NCBI GenBank assembly: GCA_017453085.1
Contig: JAFTKV010000046.1
Coordinates: 1-5,275 of the forward strand
Origin: Clostridia bacterium
Lineage (GTDB): Bacteria; Bacillota; Clostridia; Oscillospirales; CAG-272
Direction: 5' to 3'
Length of the DNA stretch: 5,275 nucleotides
Under the pieces are notes generated by a model. That model was not told the origin of the DNA and searched no databases. It saw only the letters and a list, made by a program, of their open reading frames with translations. Shown piece by piece: positions 5,263 to 5,275 of this stretch. The translations under genes and the position numbers were made by a program. The stretch's first letter is position 1, and each line of letters starts with the position of its first letter.

Positions 5263-5275
5263 TCAATATTCATTC

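Noticed and set aside
1..5275. CRISPR array, IS element, tRNA or rRNA
   Set aside because: No regularly spaced repeats, transposase frame, terminal inverted repeats with target duplications, or cloverleaf-like sequence was found.

Overview
The window looks like chromosomal DNA from a Gram-positive member of the Bacillota, most likely a GC-rich gut-type Clostridia (Oscillospiraceae-like). The evidence is consensus sigma-A promoters (TTGACA, 16-17 nt, extended TGC plus TATAAT/TAAAAT), purine-rich Shine-Dalgarno sites about 7 nt from each start, a lipobox signal peptide on a solute-binding lipoprotein, and an intrinsic terminator ending in a T run. This placement is inference, since there is no rRNA or marker gene here.

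The layout has four parts. (1) 1-144 is non-coding and repeat-rich, with two degenerate copies of a palindromic unit and a long imperfect hairpin. (2) 145-2702 on the minus strand is a two-gene operon: uxaC (uronate isomerase) followed after 2 nt by a Gfo/Idh/MocA-family NAD(P)-dependent oxidoreductase. (3) 2703-2976 is a divergent promoter region with one strong promoter per direction and several short repeats that could be operators. It drives uxaC leftwards and, rightwards, a single-gene unit (2977-4485) for a secreted sugar-type ABC solute-binding lipoprotein, closed by a 13-bp-stem terminator. (4) 4616-5238 holds an independent promoter and a purine-type phosphoribosyltransferase whose last ~14 codons are cut off by an in-frame TAA. 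The missing tail can still be read in frame after the stop. The window ends 37 nt later.

Functionally, uxaC, the oxidoreductase and the divergent binding protein suggest capture and catabolism of hexuronates (glucuronate or galacturonate) or compounds containing them. The binding protein would capture a sugar outside the cell, UxaC would isomerise the uronate, and the oxidoreductase may reduce the keto-uronate or act on a related derivative. Only the UxaC assignment is strong. The binding protein's ligand and the oxidoreductase's substrate are inferred from context. The phosphoribosyltransferase is a separate purine-salvage-type gene.

No CRISPR array, IS element, tRNA or rRNA is visible. I did not find a convincing entirely new system. 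The most unusual items are the interrupted phosphoribosyltransferase end, the pairing of UxaC with a Gfo/Idh enzyme, and the organised repeats at 1-144 and 2703-2976.
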